8,928 nt of DNA from Gammaproteobacteria bacterium (lineage in GTDB: Bacteria > Pseudomonadota > Gammaproteobacteria > Enterobacterales > Psychrobiaceae): contig JABSRS010000027.1 in assembly GCA_013214885.1 (NCBI GenBank), positions 8,411 through 17,338 on the forward strand. The letters are read 5' to 3'. The position numbers and the translations under genes are program-made. Within the stretch, counting starts at the first letter, position 1. Each line of letters begins with the position of its first letter. Of this stretch, positions 1 through 6,632 are shown one piece after another. The notes under the pieces are model-generated. The model saw nothing but the letters and a program-made list of their open reading frames with translations. It did not search any database and had not been told where the DNA came from.

Positions 1-636
1 AACCACTAGATTTCTAATTTGGGCATCAATAACAGGGGTTGGTCTCTTTGCTTGACCAACAATCACCCGGGACTCAAAAACTAATTGACCCTGTTTGATC
101 AAACTAAGCTGAAACTGTGGAATATTAACCACCAGGTAGTTGAGCGATGAATTGTTAAAAAAGGATTGTTGCCTTTGCATGTTTTGAGTGAGTAAATCGA
201 CCCGTTCGCTGGGAGAGGTATTAAGCCATTTTAGGGTGTTTGGTCCAATAATGCCGTCTGGCTTGAGGCCATGACGCCGTTGAAATTTTATGATTGCCAG
301 TTCTAGGTTCTTGGTGAATATAAGTTCCAGTGTAGGCTGATTTGACGTCATTGGCAGCAAGTCTTGTAATAACATTAGTCGTTGCGATATTGGTGGAATT
401 AATGGATGGCTGTCGTCTATTTTTATTAATCCTTTTAAGGTCAGAGGTTGCCAGTGAGTTGTTGCTTCGAGGCTGCTTAAATATTGTAAACGTTGGTTAA
501 TTTCCAAGGTGTTTATGTGGCTAATGATTTGGTTAGAGTTGTCACTGTTCGTGGTGGAAAGCTCATTTTCGTGAGAATTTACCGACAAAACCATAGTTAT
601 AAAAAGAATAACTACAACTCTTGAAAGTAAAACCAT
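1..636 (-). CDS. L,D-transpeptidase, YcbB/LdtD-like (5' part; runs off the left window edge)
   Basis: The first 212 residues are visible. Residues 1-20 look like a signal peptide (Arg6, then a hydrophobic stretch, then VNS), so export to the periplasm is likely. Residues 40-100 contain the linker typical of the YcbB family, with a W-x-P-L stretch and a predicted helix before the next domain. Residues 101-140 are a peptidoglycan-binding domain (FQRRHGLKPDGIIGPNTLKW). From residue 166 a YkuD catalytic domain begins (YLVVNIPQFQLSLI, then VGQAKRPTPVI). The catalytic His and the SHGC-type Cys motif lie beyond the window and cannot be checked. Family role: forming 3-3 peptidoglycan cross-links or attaching lipoproteins. 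The long N-terminal scaffold module of E. coli LdtD appears to be absent. The ATG at 636 is preceded by GGAG with 6-nt spacing, and the frame upstream closes within the heptamer array, so no longer N-terminus with a normal start codon is possible. Confidence 0.85.
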   Translation of the reverse strand, partial: MVLLSRVVVILFITMVLSVNSHENELSTTNSDNSNQIISHINTLEINQRLQYLSSLEATTHWQPLTLKGLIKIDDSHPLIPPISQRLMLLQDLLPMTSNQPTLELIFTKNLELAIIKFQRRHGLKPDGIIGPNTLKWLNTSPSERVDLLTQNMQRQQSFFNNSSLNYLVVNIPQFQLSLIKQGQLVFESRVIVGQAKRPTPVIDAQIRNLVV

Positions 637-654
637 CACCAGCTCCGCGCTTCG

Positions 655-731
655 ATGATTAATGATTAATCATTAATCATTAATCATTAATCATTAATGT
701 TTAATCATTAATGTTTAATCATTAATGTTTA
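655..731. repeat. Heptanucleotide tandem array, 11 copies
   Basis: Eleven contiguous 7-bp units fill 77 bp without interruption. In + strand order they are ATGATTA twice, ATCATTA four times, then ATGTTTA and ATCATTA alternating and ending with ATGTTTA. The last five units therefore also read as a 14-bp repeat. Positions 655-680 form a perfect 26-bp palindrome where the ATGATTA units meet the ATCATTA units. The array starts 18 bp upstream of the transpeptidase start codon (636, minus strand) and ends 136 bp before the fieF ATG. It would lie in the 5' leader or promoter-proximal region of the transpeptidase gene. A 7-bp unit is not a multiple of three and the array is full of stop codons, so it is not coding. 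Confidence 0.95.
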
Positions 732-772
732 TAAAGTATGGCAAGGAAATGCTATAAATCAATTTAATCAGG

Positions 773-800
773 GTTATAATGATATAAATGAAATAATCAA
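773..800 (-). promoter_or_regulatory. Candidate sigma-70 promoter for the L,D-transpeptidase gene
   Basis: On the minus strand TTGATT (800-795) is followed after 16 bp by TATAAC (778-773). Transcription would start near 766, giving a leader of about 130 nt that contains the whole heptamer array. The match is moderate and the region is AT-rich, so chance matches are likely. Confidence 0.35.
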
Positions 801-830
801 TTGCTGGAACTGTAGCAAAAGCATTATTCT
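801..830 (+). promoter_or_regulatory. Weak candidate promoter for fieF
   Basis: TTGCTG (801-806) and TATTCT (825-830) are separated by 18 bp, placing a start near 837, about 30 nt before the fieF ATG. An alternative is the TATAAT at 775-780, which has no good -35 element. Both are weak calls in AT-rich DNA. Confidence 0.25.
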
Positions 831-867
831 ATAACAATATTCTTAATTTTAGTTTTTTGGTGTTGTG

Positions 868-1752
868 ATGAACCAACAATATGGTGTATTAGTTAAGCGC
901 GCAGCGACCGCTGCAATGATCGTTGCCAGTATATTATTGGTCACTAAAGTATTAGCTTGGTGGCAAACGGGATCGGTGGCCTTATTGGCTTCCTTGGTTG
1001 ATTCGTTATTGGATTTGGCCGCATCATTTACGAGCTTTTTAATCTTAAGTTATTCACTACAACCCGCCGATCATGAACATAGTTTTGGCCATGGTAAAGC
1101 GGAATCCTTGGCGGCATTAGCGCAATCGACCTTTATCGCTGGCTCGGCCTTTTTCTTGGTGCTATCAGGTATTGAGCGTTTTTTACATCCCCAAGAGTTG
1201 GTCCAACCTGAACTGGGGATCTGGGTTAGTCTGTTTGCCATTGTGTTAACAGGGATCTTAGTGATCTATCAAAAGCGCGTGGTCAAACAAACGGGTTCAC
1301 CAGCGATTGCCGCTGACTCGTTGCATTACCAATCGGATTTATTAATGAACGGCGCCATTATGTTGGCGTTGGTATTAAGTAGCTTAGGCTGGCCTATTGC
1401 CGATGTTATTTTTGGAATTGGTATTGGCTTCTTTATTTTGTATGGTGCGGGTAAAATTGGTTATGAGGCGGTACAATCGTTACTTGATCGGCAGTTGCCA
1501 GAAGAAGAGCTTCAGCAAATAGAGCAAATAGCATTGACTGTTGATATGGTTAAAGGCGTCCATCAATTAAGAACCCGAAGAGCTGGAGCCGTGCGCTTTA
1601 TCCAGTTACATTTGGAGCTTGATGACCAATTGTTACTAATTGACGCGCATCGTATTGCTGACAATGTTGAAGCAAAGCTATTGACCCACTTTCCACATTC
1701 CGATGTCTTAATTCACCAAGATCCTGTGTCGCTGGTGAGAGGAAAGTCTTAA
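868..1752 (+). CDS. fieF: Cation-efflux pump FieF (YiiP), CDF family
   Basis: This 294-residue inner-membrane protein exports divalent cations (Zn2+, Fe2+ and possibly Cd2+) in exchange for protons. It has the CDF layout: hydrophobic helices over residues 12-205, then a cytoplasmic domain. All three E. coli YiiP metal sites are present at identical numbering. Site A is D45, D49, H153 and D157. Site B is D68, H71 and H75. The cytoplasmic site C ligands are H232, H248, H261, H283 and D285. This exact numbering supports the ATG at 868 over the in-frame GTG at 865. The ribosome binding site is weak (GGTG at 859-862). The gene is divergent from the transpeptidase gene and converges on a small zinc-ribbon gene with a 4-bp overlap. 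No terminator is visible directly after the stop. The protein appears intact and of normal length. Confidence 0.95.
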   Translation: MNQQYGVLVKRAATAAMIVASILLVTKVLAWWQTGSVALLASLVDSLLDLAASFTSFLILSYSLQPADHEHSFGHGKAESLAALAQSTFIAGSAFFLVLSGIERFLHPQELVQPELGIWVSLFAIVLTGILVIYQKRVVKQTGSPAIAADSLHYQSDLLMNGAIMLALVLSSLGWPIADVIFGIGIGFFILYGAGKIGYEAVQSLLDRQLPEEELQQIEQIALTVDMVKGVHQLRTRRAGAVRFIQLHLELDDQLLLIDAHRIADNVEAKLLTHFPHSDVLIHQDPVSLVRGKS

Positions 1753-1928
1753 TCTAATTCGTTGACCGCTTGATTGGCCAATTGCTCTAAATCAGATGTG
1801 TGAGTACTGGTGCCACAATGGCATTCAATCAGTTGATGCTCAGTAAGCCATTGCGCGGTTCTTAATTGTTTGTTGCCACATTGCGGGCATACAATATTTA
1901 AGGTTTGGAGTTTGTTGACTTGGTTCAT
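1749..1928 (-). CDS. Small zinc-ribbon protein, 59 residues, function unknown
   Basis: The frame runs from ATG 1928 to a TAA at 1751-1749. An AGG lies 6 nt upstream of the ATG on the minus strand. The product has two cysteine pairs, C14-P-Q-C17-G and C36-H-C38-G, spaced like a rubredoxin-type zinc ribbon, so it probably binds one structural zinc. The C-terminal 20 residues are acidic and probably helical (DLEQLANQAVNELD). There is no signal peptide or membrane segment, so it is likely cytoplasmic. I do not recognise a named family. Its stop overlaps the fieF stop tail-to-tail: the two TAA codons share the TTAA at 1749-1752. The good start site, paired cysteines and tight packing argue for a real gene. 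Adjacency to a metal-efflux gene is suggestive, but convergent neighbours need not be related. Confidence 0.75.
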   Translation of the reverse strand: MNQVNKLQTLNIVCPQCGNKQLRTAQWLTEHQLIECHCGTSTHTSDLEQLANQAVNELD

Positions 1929-1951
1929 TGGTAACCTAATAGAATTTATAA

Positions 1952-1980
1952 GTTTTAAGATTCTAACAAGCTATTGTGAA
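1952..1980 (-). promoter_or_regulatory. Candidate promoter for the small zinc-ribbon gene
   Basis: On the minus strand TTCACA (1980-1975) and TAAAAC (1957-1952) are separated by 17 bp, about 24 bp upstream of the ATG at 1928. It also lies downstream of the dapD terminator, consistent with a separate transcript. Confidence 0.35.
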
Positions 1981-2000
1981 TTTTCTGTGACAGGTAACGC

Positions 2001-2046
2001 ATTTTAGGAAAACGATTGGTTTGTTAAATTATTAGCAAACCAATCG
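2001..2046 (-). terminator. Intrinsic terminator after dapD
   Basis: A perfect 11-bp stem pairs 2036-2046 with 2013-2023 (CGATTGGTTTG arms). The 12-nt loop can form three further pairs. On the minus strand it is followed directly by TTTTCC at 2012-2007. It lies 13 bp past the dapD stop and would end the map-glnD-dapD transcript. The U-tract is short, so termination may be incomplete. Confidence 0.75.
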
Positions 2047-2059
2047 CTGTTTGAAGCGT

Positions 2060-2884
2060 CTATTCAACGGCGCGAAGTAGCGCATTAACCCCAACTTTCG
2101 CTAAGGTTTTTTCATCCACTTTCTTAACGATGATCGCGGCGTATAAATTATAATTACCACATTTTGACGGTAAGGTACCAGACACAACTACTGAGCCCGC
2201 AGGTACTCTCCCGTAATGAATCACGCCAGTTTCACGATCAAAAATTCGAGTACTTTGACTAATATAAACACCCATTGAAATCACGCTGCCTCTTTCGACA
2301 ATGACACCCTCAACAATTTCTGAACGCGCGCCAATAAAGCAGTTGTCTTCAATAATCGTTGGGTTAGCTTGTAAGGGCTCAAGCACGCCACCAATGCCGA
2401 CGCCACCAGATAGGTGTACGTTCTTACCAATTTGAGCACAAGAACCGACAGTGGCCCATGTGTCAACCATGGTGCCTTCATCAATGTATGCGCCGATGTT
2501 GGTATAAGATGGCATTAGGACCACGTTTTTACCAATGAAACAGCCTTTACGTACCGTTGCTGGCGGCACCACGCGAATTCCCTGCTCGGCGAACATCTCA
2601 CTGGTGTAATCGGTGAACTTTAACGGTACTTTGTCATAATATTTGGTTTCTTGACCGTCAATGATGATATTGTCATGGAGCTTAAAAAATAATAATACCG
2701 CTTTTTTAAGCCACTGATGAACGACCCATTCGCCACTAATTTTTTCTGCAACGCGTGCTTCACCACTATCAAGCATCGCCATCACTTTTGTGACGGCTTG
2801 CTTAATTTCAGTGCTGGCTGTCGCCATAGTGTACTGATCTTTGGTGTCGAATCCGTGTTCAATAATTTTTTGTAATTCGTTCAT
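2060..2884 (-). CDS. dapD: 2,3,4,5-tetrahydropyridine-2,6-dicarboxylate N-succinyltransferase
   Basis: The enzyme transfers succinyl from succinyl-CoA to tetrahydrodipicolinate in the succinylase branch of diaminopimelate and lysine synthesis, in the cytoplasm. The product is 274 residues, the same length as E. coli DapD. An N-terminal helical domain covers residues 1-100 ([15 protein letters not shown]). The left-handed parallel beta-helix of hexapeptide repeats runs from about 103 to 257, with the hallmark blocks [19 protein letters not shown] (135-153) and [16 protein letters not shown] (174-189). D141 and E189 match the active-site acids I recall for the mycobacterial enzyme. Active DapD is a homotrimer. 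The start lies 9 bp after the glnD stop, and its Shine-Dalgarno (TAAGGG) includes that stop codon, so translational coupling is likely. A terminator follows. The sequence is highly conserved with nothing missing. Confidence 0.97.
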   Translation of the reverse strand: MNELQKIIEHGFDTKDQYTMATASTEIKQAVTKVMAMLDSGEARVAEKISGEWVVHQWLKKAVLLFFKLHDNIIIDGQETKYYDKVPLKFTDYTSEMFAEQGIRVVPPATVRKGCFIGKNVVLMPSYTNIGAYIDEGTMVDTWATVGSCAQIGKNVHLSGGVGIGGVLEPLQANPTIIEDNCFIGARSEIVEGVIVERGSVISMGVYISQSTRIFDRETGVIHYGRVPAGSVVVSGTLPSKCGNYNLYAAIIVKKVDEKTLAKVGVNALLRAVE

Positions 2885-2893
2885 TAAATTCCC

Positions 2894-5518
2894 TTACTGA
2901 TTGAGTTTTCCAATCGCTTTAATTAATGCTTGTTGCAAATTTTGCTGCTCTTGTTCGGTAAGAGCAAGACCCTGTATTGTCGATATGATGAAAAAATCTT
3001 CAACTCGCTCACCAATAGTGGTGATTTTTGCATTGATTAATAAAATATTGTTTTTATTAAAGATATCACCGACTGCAGCCAGCAGCCCTGGTACGTCTAA
3101 GGCGATTAATTCAAAGGCTGTAGTGTCAGTTTGCTGGTTTTCAATAAAATTAATGCCAGTTGGCACCGTGAATTGTTTAACTTGACGTGACACTCGGCGT
3201 TTAGCTCTGAGCTTATAATTATCTTTGCTCAACGCTTTGGTTAAGGTAGCGATAATAGAGTTAACCCTTCGCACATCAATAATAGCGCCACCATCGAGCT
3301 CTGAAATGGTGAAGGTATCAAGGGAAAAACCATCGGTTGTTACCATAATTTGCGCGTCATTTATTCGCACGCTTTTACTGCCTAGTACGCGCATTACCGT
3401 CACAAATAAATGGGTTTTGTCTTGGGCGTAAACAAACAGTTCACTGCTGGTTTTTCCTTCGTCATGAAACAACGACACTAAGGTTTTTTTATGATCTTTG
3501 TGATTTAAGATGCTGGTACTATGATGGGCAATAGATTTTGGAGTATGACGCAAGAAATAATCAGCCTGAAATTTCTCCCATAACTGAATAATCTCAAGCT
3601 CGACTTCGAGTGCTTGTTCTTGATTAGGATGGTTATGAGAGATAATTTGTAATGCTTTAGCCTTGTATTCTTCGACCTTACTTTCAGCATCAACATCAGT
3701 CACCTTGCCCCGCCTGAGTGCGCGCAGAGTAAAGAAATACAATTCACGTAGTAACGAGCCTTTCCAGCTGTTCCAAAGCGTATTGTTGGTGGCGCAAATG
3801 TCAGCCACGGTTAAACAATAGAGATAGGCGAGGTGGTTTTCATCTTGCACCACTTCGGCAAAGGCATTAATTACATCAGGATCATGAATGTCACGGCGTT
3901 GTGCGGTGATCGACATAAATAGATGATTTTCAACTAACCAAGCAACTAATCGACTGTCGTGATCATTTAATTGATGTTTTTTGCCAAAGTCCAACGCATC
4001 TTGCTTACCCAGTTTACTATGATTGCCACCGCGTCCTTTGGCGATATCATGAAATATTGCGGCTAAAACCAATAGGCCCTTTTTAGGAATCGATTGGATT
4101 AATACACTACAAAGTGGAAATTCAGCCTTGTGATCTGGTTGTGAAAATCGGTCAATATTAAGTAATAAGCGATGAGTATGTTCGTCAACCGTATAAGCGT
4201 GAAATAGGTCAAATTGCATTTGGCCAGTAATTTTTTGCCAGGCCGGTAAATAACTACCCATAATGCCATGTCGATGCATCATGGATATCCCACGAATGCC
4301 ATTTGGATGTCTAAGCAACTCCATAAATGCTTTACGGCAAGGCTCGAAGGTATCTAGCGATGTCGTCAGGCTATTTCTTGCTCGACGTAACAACTGCAAT
4401 GTTGGAGCGTAAATGCCATGAATGTCAGGCTCTTTAGCAATGTTTAAGAATAATAAAATCAGTTGTTCGGGCTGGTCAAATATATTGGCTGACTTTGCTT
4501 CAATGAAATGACCGCGGCGCTGATAATCATCATCAATAGCTATTATTTTTAACTCTTTGATCCGACCAAGAAATTCACGTTTGAACAGTTGTAACAGCAT
4601 TTCACTCAGTTCAGTTACCTGCCTCACTGATTGGTAATACCGCTTCATCATTTGTTCTACGCCGAGCTGATTGCTGTCACAATAGCCAAGTATTTCAGCA
4701 ACGTCTGCCTGATAGTTGAATAATAATTTATCTTCAGATCGTCCAGCCGCCTGGTGTAGCGCAAAACGTAAGCGCCATAGGAAATCTTGACACGCTAGTA
4801 ATTCTTCAAGTTCATCTGCTGATAAAAAATCATGACTGACTAGCTGCTCTAAGATGGTCGTTTTGAAGTGACGTTTAGCGATCCAGCCAACGGTCTGAAT
4901 GTCACGTAAACCACCAGGGCAGGTCTTAATGTTGGGTTCTAAATCAAATGAATTGGCAGAGTGGTGACGTGCAAACTGCTCTTCACGCTTTGCGAGATAA
5001 AATTTATTACTGGGCCAAAAATCAGGTTGATCAATCGCGATTAATAATTGTTGATATAGAGCGTCACAACCGCAAAGCAACCTGCTTTCCATTAAATTAG
5101 TTGCGACGGTAATATCATCATTACCAATGATTAGTGTTTCTTGTAGCGTGCGAACACTATGGCCAATATCGAGTTTTATATCCCACAGTAAAGTAATAAA
5201 ATCACTAATTGCTGATTTTTGTTCACTCGTTAATGGGTTTTTAGATAAAAGTAACAAATCAATGTCAGAATGAGGATGCAATTCCCCCCGGCCGTAACCG
5301 CCGACGGCAATTAGCGCAATATCGAGCTGCTTTAGTCCAACGTGGTGCCATAACTGTTCGAGTAATCGATCGATAAACTGACAGCGTTGGTGGAGTAATA
5401 CCCGAACATTAATTTTTTGTTGAAACTGCTCAAAACTGGCAGTTTCAAAGTCGGTAATTCGAGACTTAAGCAAGGTTAATTGCTCTAAATCTGTAAGCGA
5501 GTTATCAAGCTGTACCAT
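2894..5518 (-). CDS. glnD: Bifunctional PII uridylyltransferase / uridylyl-removing enzyme
   Basis: GlnD senses glutamine and adds or removes UMP on PII proteins (GlnB, GlnK), setting glutamine synthetase activity and NtrBC signalling. The product is 874 residues (E. coli about 890). The nucleotidyltransferase domain has GGYGRGELHPHSDIDLL at 73-89, with D85 and D87 as the metal-binding pair. A PII-uridylyltransferase helical linker covers roughly 140-440. The HD hydrolase domain includes DEHTHR (445-450) and HD at 490-491 within FHDIAKGRGGNHSKLG. Two ACT domains follow, at about 692-770 and 802-874, the second containing ALDVPGLLAAVGDIF; these are the glutamine-binding modules. All four domains look intact, so both activities are expected. 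The ATG at 5518 has GGGG 5 nt upstream. The gene lies 98 bp downstream of map and is coupled to dapD. Confidence 0.97.
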   Translation of the reverse strand: MVQLDNSLTDLEQLTLLKSRITDFETASFEQFQQKINVRVLLHQRCQFIDRLLEQLWHHVGLKQLDIALIAVGGYGRGELHPHSDIDLLLLSKNPLTSEQKSAISDFITLLWDIKLDIGHSVRTLQETLIIGNDDITVATNLMESRLLCGCDALYQQLLIAIDQPDFWPSNKFYLAKREEQFARHHSANSFDLEPNIKTCPGGLRDIQTVGWIAKRHFKTTILEQLVSHDFLSADELEELLACQDFLWRLRFALHQAAGRSEDKLLFNYQADVAEILGYCDSNQLGVEQMMKRYYQSVRQVTELSEMLLQLFKREFLGRIKELKIIAIDDDYQRRGHFIEAKSANIFDQPEQLILLFLNIAKEPDIHGIYAPTLQLLRRARNSLTTSLDTFEPCRKAFMELLRHPNGIRGISMMHRHGIMGSYLPAWQKITGQMQFDLFHAYTVDEHTHRLLLNIDRFSQPDHKAEFPLCSVLIQSIPKKGLLVLAAIFHDIAKGRGGNHSKLGKQDALDFGKKHQLNDHDSRLVAWLVENHLFMSITAQRRDIHDPDVINAFAEVVQDENHLAYLYCLTVADICATNNTLWNSWKGSLLRELYFFTLRALRRGKVTDVDAESKVEEYKAKALQIISHNHPNQEQALEVELEIIQLWEKFQADYFLRHTPKSIAHHSTSILNHKDHKKTLVSLFHDEGKTSSELFVYAQDKTHLFVTVMRVLGSKSVRINDAQIMVTTDGFSLDTFTISELDGGAIIDVRRVNSIIATLTKALSKDNYKLRAKRRVSRQVKQFTVPTGINFIENQQTDTTAFELIALDVPGLLAAVGDIFNKNNILLINAKITTIGERVEDFFIISTIQGLALTEQEQQNLQQALIKAIGKLNQ

Positions 5519-5552
5519 TATTACCCCACAAGTAGTTTACATTATTTGCTCA

Positions 5553-5603
5553 ATTTACCAGCAGTAAATCCAACGGCAGCGGTACGAGAGCCCATTCGCT
5601 GCC
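5553..5603 (-). promoter_or_regulatory. Two small dyads between map and glnD
   Basis: The outer hairpin pairs GGCAGCG (5575-5581) with CGCTGCC (5597-5603), a perfect 7-bp GC-rich stem with a 15-nt loop. The second pairs ATTTAC (5553-5558) with GTAAAT (5564-5569), with a 5-nt loop. Neither is followed by a U-tract on the minus strand, so these are not intrinsic terminators. They may act as RNA processing or stabilising elements in a map-glnD transcript. Their role is inferred only from symmetry. Confidence 0.4.
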
Positions 5604-5616
5604 ATGGAAGGATCAA

Positions 5617-6408
5617 TTAGACGTGTTCAATAATACGCGGTAATTCTTCATTACTACGCAAGGTTAAAATTTCAACCCCTGTTGCGGTAACAAGTAGGGT
5701 ATGTTCCCATTGAGCTGATAGACTACGATCTTTAGTAACCACGGTCCAACCATCATTGTTGGCTAACTTGCTGTGGCGTTTACCGGCATTAACCATCGGT
5801 TCGATGGTAAAACACATGCCTTGTTTTAACACTTCGCCAGTACCATTTTTACCGTAGTGCATCACTTGAGGTTCTTCGTGAAATTCTTTGCCAATGCCAT
5901 GACCACAGTACTCGCGAACGATTGAATAATTGTGACCTTCAGCATATTGCTGAATAGCAGCACCAATATCACCTAAACGAGCACCAGGCTTAACCATTTT
6001 AATCGCTAAATACAAGCTTTCTTGGGTGGTTTGGATCAGGCGGTTAGCTAGAATGCTGGCTTTGCCAACGGTAAACATTGCGCTGGTATCACCGTGGTAA
6101 CCGTCTTTAATGACGGTGATATCAACATTAATAATATCGCCTTCTTTAAGTTTTTTATCACTCGGAATACCATGACAAATCACATGGTTAACCGAGGTGC
6201 AAATCGACTTTGGAAAACCGTGATAATTTAACGGCGCAGGGATCGCATTTTGCTCTTCAACAATAAAGCGATGGCAAATTTGATCAAGCTCATTAGTGGT
6301 TATCCCTTTTTTAATAAAAGGAGCAATCATTTCTAGAACATCAGCGGCTAACTTACCTGCGACGCGCATTTTATCGATTTCGTCACTGGTTTTGATTGTT
6401 ATACTCAT
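5617..6408 (-). CDS. map: Methionine aminopeptidase type I
   Basis: This cytoplasmic metalloenzyme removes the initiator methionine from nascent proteins once they are deformylated, acting near the ribosome exit tunnel. The product is 263 residues (E. coli 264) with the pita-bread fold of the M24 family. The five metal ligands can be assigned: D96 (NVDITV), D107 (YHGDTSAMF), H170 (YCGHGIG), E203 (FTIEPM) and E235 (WEHT). The active-site H79 lies in VICHGIPS. It lacks the N-terminal zinc-finger extension seen in some type I enzymes. The start at 6408 has only a weak GAGA-type ribosome site. The gene is divergent from rpsB across 322 bp, as in E. coli, and is the first gene of the leftward map-glnD-dapD unit. 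No convincing minus-strand promoter could be picked for it. Confidence 0.97.
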   Translation of the reverse strand: MSITIKTSDEIDKMRVAGKLAADVLEMIAPFIKKGITTNELDQICHRFIVEEQNAIPAPLNYHGFPKSICTSVNHVICHGIPSDKKLKEGDIINVDITVIKDGYHGDTSAMFTVGKASILANRLIQTTQESLYLAIKMVKPGARLGDIGAAIQQYAEGHNYSIVREYCGHGIGKEFHEEPQVMHYGKNGTGEVLKQGMCFTIEPMVNAGKRHSKLANNDGWTVVTKDRSLSAQWEHTLLVTATGVEILTLRSNEELPRIIEHV

Positions 6409-6435
6409 TTATTTATTCTCTATTTTATTAGCACG

Positions 6436-6470
6436 AAATTACTGGAAAACTTGTTTTTTGCCAGTAATTT
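6436..6470. repeat. Perfect inverted repeat spanning the rpsB promoter
   Basis: AAATTACTGG (6436-6445) and CCAGTAATTT (6461-6470) are perfect 10-bp inverted arms with a 15-bp spacer. The spacer contains the proposed -35 hexamer of rpsB, and the right arm abuts the extended -10. In a map transcript starting further upstream it would form a hairpin in the leader. It could be a DNA operator or an RNA element. Confidence 0.6.
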
Positions 6471-6490
6471 TGGTATAAAGCGCGCCGGGG
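6451..6490 (+). promoter_or_regulatory. Main rpsB promoter: extended -10 with GC-rich discriminator
   Basis: TTGTTT (6451-6456) and TATAAA (6474-6479) are separated by 17 bp. TGG just before the -10 forms an extended -10 element. Directly after it comes GCGCGCCGGGG (6480-6490), an unusually GC-rich discriminator in AT-rich DNA. Such discriminators are typical of stringently controlled (ppGpp/DksA-repressed) ribosomal promoters. Transcription should start near 6486, leaving a leader of about 245 nt. Confidence 0.75.
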
Positions 6491-6565
6491 ATTTCATTCG
6501 TTGCACAAATCTTAACTTAAGAACTGCAGTTGTAGAACTTATTTTTAAGGCTTGTTTGCGATTAA

Positions 6566-6591
6566 CAATGACCGTTATTTTAATGGTGTTG
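6566..6591 (+). promoter_or_regulatory. Hairpin in the rpsB leader
   Basis: Positions 6566-6577 pair with 6581-6591: 11 base pairs including two G-U wobbles, one bulged G (6570) and a 3-nt loop. It lies in the middle of the leader and has no U-tract, so it is probably structural. This is a hand-drawn fold. Confidence 0.4.
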
Positions 6592-6632
6592 GATGAAAGA
6601 ACCAAATAATATTTTTTATAAATTAAATCACA

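Noticed and set aside
655..731. CRISPR array or replication iterons
   Set aside because: The units are 7 bp with no spacers, there are no cas or replication-initiator genes nearby and the units are contiguous; a simple tandem repeat fits better.
865..867. GTG at 865 as the fieF start
   Set aside because: The ATG at 868 gives metal-ligand numbering identical to E. coli YiiP and has better spacing to the weak GGTG ribosome site.
2901..3431. Plus-strand open frames inside glnD (2901-3185 and 3225-3431)
   Set aside because: They are antisense to the intact ACT-domain part of glnD, have no recognisable domains and no supporting start sites.
5536..5541. Start-stop ATG-TAA upstream of glnD on the minus strand
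   Set aside because: Such a hexamer is expected by chance in AT-rich DNA and there is no ribosome site in front of it.
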